A stretch of 64,000 bases of DNA from Thalassococcus sp. S3. Its GTDB lineage: Bacteria > Pseudomonadota > Alphaproteobacteria > Rhodobacterales > Rhodobacteraceae. Below the pieces are notes generated by a model, which did not search any database, was not told where the DNA came from, and saw only the letters and a list, made by a program, of their open reading frames with translations. The stretch is taken from assembly GCF_004216475.1 (NCBI RefSeq), contig NZ_CP022303.1, positions 3,286,001-3,350,000 on the forward strand. The letters are read 5' to 3'. Made by a program: the position numbers and the translations under genes. Position 1 is the stretch's first letter. Every line of letters starts with the position of its first letter. Positions 62,975-64,000 of the stretch are shown here, in pieces.

Positions 62975-63658
62975 ATGTGGAAAGCGCTTCTTATCTTTGC
63001 CCTGGTCCTGACCGCTTGCGGTCGTCCCCTGACCACGGATGAACGGGCATTCGCCCAAAAAATCCACGGAGATTCCATAGACTTAGATCGCGTGCGCTTG
63101 GCTCGCGGGGCATTGGTCGGCGCGGTCACCTTCCGCCGTCCGGCCCGCCCGCGCGTCTCCTGCCGCGAGCGGATCCTGCCGCCACCCAAGACCGATATCA
63201 TCACCACCCGCCCGGCGGCGGTGGTGCTCTTCAATCGCATCCACTTCACCCGGGACTGGTATATCGAGAATTACATGCCGCTCTATCCCGAACGGCTCTA
63301 CCTGATCGAAGCGATGCTGCTTGCGCATGAACTGACCCATGTCTGGCAATGGCAGAACCGAGACGTGACCGGCTATCACCCCCTGCGTGCCGCAGCCGAA
63401 CATCAACGCAGCGCAGACCCTTATCTCTTTGAAACAGAGGACGAAAAGAACTTCCTCGATTACGGTTTCGAACAACAGGGCGCGATCGTGGAGGAATATG
63501 TCTGCTGCCGCGCCCTTGCCCCCGACGCCGCGCGGACGGAACGGCTGCACCAAATGCTGAGCGCGGCCTTTCCGGTCTCCCGCCTGCCCGATGTCGGGCG
63601 GGAAAGCGATGTGGTGCTGCCCTGGAAAGAGGCGGAACTGAACGGGATCTGCGACTAG
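62975..63658 (+). CDS. Lipoprotein with HELTH metallopeptidase-like motif
   Basis: The 227-residue protein has a lipoprotein signal (LTAC, Cys15) and AHELTHVWQWQ (His118, Glu119, His122), the HExxH zinc signature. A downstream glutamate near VEEYVCC could be the third ligand. It resembles small gluzincin-like lipoproteins, but no named family is recognised. It may be a periplasmic peptidase. It converges on the cytochrome c gene, overlapping by 4 nt. Confidence 0.68.
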   Translation: MWKALLIFALVLTACGRPLTTDERAFAQKIHGDSIDLDRVRLARGALVGAVTFRRPARPRVSCRERILPPPKTDIITTRPAAVVLFNRIHFTRDWYIENYMPLYPERLYLIEAMLLAHELTHVWQWQNRDVTGYHPLRAAAEHQRSADPYLFETEDEKNFLDYGFEQQGAIVEEYVCCRALAPDAARTERLHQMLSAAFPVSRLPDVGRESDVVLPWKEAELNGICD

Positions 63659-64000
63659 CCGTCGACCTGAATATCCTCAAGATATTCGAGCAAGGCCGCA
63701 AGGGGCCTTGGCACCGGTGTCATGCGGCCGTCGATTTCCACGGGCACGGTGTCTCCTTCAAGGATCGCGCCGAATTCCGGCATGACGCGGCCCGTATGCT
63801 CCCCCTTTCCGTAACCGTCGATCACCGAAAGCACTTCGGCACGTGGGAAAACACCGTCATTGCGCAACGCGATCTGTGTAAGATCCGGAGGAACCTGGCC
63901 ACCGATCAGCACACCGCCCCCGGTTCCCCGATAGTCGTGACAGGCGGTGCAATTGTCAGCAAAGAGCCGTGCACCTTCGCGGGGTTCGGGCATCTCGTTC
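63655..64000 (-). CDS. c-type cytochrome, partial (5' end outside window)
   Basis: The visible part has the heme motif CTACH (NCTACHDYRGTG) and a C-terminal half with MPEFGA, whose methionine could be the axial ligand. The reading frame stays open to the window edge through the codons before the internal ATG at 63993, so the true start and probable signal peptide lie outside. It resembles small single-heme cytochromes of dehydrogenase complexes. Its partner genes are not in the window. Confidence 0.8.
   Translation of the reverse strand, partial: NEMPEPREGARLFADNCTACHDYRGTGGGVLIGGQVPPDLTQIALRNDGVFPRAEVLSVIDGYGKGEHTGRVMPEFGAILEGDTVPVEIDGRMTPVPRPLAALLEYLEDIQVDG

Overview
The window is chromosomal DNA from an alphaproteobacterium, almost certainly a marine Rhodobacteraceae (Roseobacter-group) member. 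The evidence is the GC-rich coding style, the gene families (PhaR/phasin/PhaC/PhaZ storage cluster, ThyX in place of ThyA, SdhE, stand-alone DnaB-like helicase domain, TerB pairs, Hint-domain protein) and the dense packing with many 4-nt ATGA overlaps and overlapping convergent gene ends. I saw no rRNA, tRNA, CRISPR array, prophage or insertion sequence.

Layout. 0-9.7 kb: a partial gene, a RimK-like ligase, a cobalt-type nitrile hydratase operon on the minus strand, secG, pyrG, a sugar-epimerase-like SDR, an M19 dipeptidase, a DUF1330 protein, two tandem TerB-like proteins and a cytoplasmic PhnD-like protein. 9.8-20.2 kb: a polar amino acid/amine ABC importer followed by two glutamine-synthetase-like ligases, a class I amidotransferase and a DadA/PuuB-like FAD oxidase. 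This layout is that of gamma-glutamylated amine (polyamine-type) catabolism. Two PLP aminotransferases follow. 20.2-24.7 kb: the polyhydroxyalkanoate granule cluster phaR, phaP, phaC (minus) and phaZ (plus), with TGC-rich inverted repeats that fit PhaR operators. 24.8-30.7 kb: hydrolases, an M15-like protein, a phosphatase, an ArsR-SRPBCC fusion, a MAPEG protein, and a TetR regulator divergent from a DUF1772 membrane protein with two well-formed operators. 30.8-35.5 kb: thrS, then a bufferin operon (DUF2282 peptide precursor, DUF692 multinuclear iron oxidase, DUF2063 partner, DoxX).

35.5-48.3 kb: small proteins (ArsC-like, cold shock, secreted Cys proteins), a cytochrome P450, thyX, a lipoprotein plus Slam-like outer-membrane protein pair (candidate type XI secretion), glyoxalase, a DUF1194 protein, a MarR regulator, sdhE with an XRE regulator, an aspartate-type aminotransferase and a MATE pump. 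48.4-57.9 kb: a NicO/DUF1007 metal transport pair, a periplasmic hydrolase, a stand-alone DnaB-like ATPase, an epoxide-hydrolase-like protein with a GST, a flotillin/YqiJ pair and a Hint-domain protein. 57.9-64 kb: parE, a visibly A/T-rich two-gene islet (an unrecognised, possibly OB-fold, protein plus DUF488) that looks horizontally acquired, a membrane-anchored unknown, a previously unmarked 26-residue membrane microprotein, a PaaI thioesterase, a HELTH-motif lipoprotein and a truncated cytochrome c gene.

The most interesting systems are the bufferin copper-peptide operon, the Slam-lipoprotein pair, the A/T-rich DUF488 islet and the set of PhaR-like operators. Function statements come from recognised motifs and family knowledge; no database search was run.
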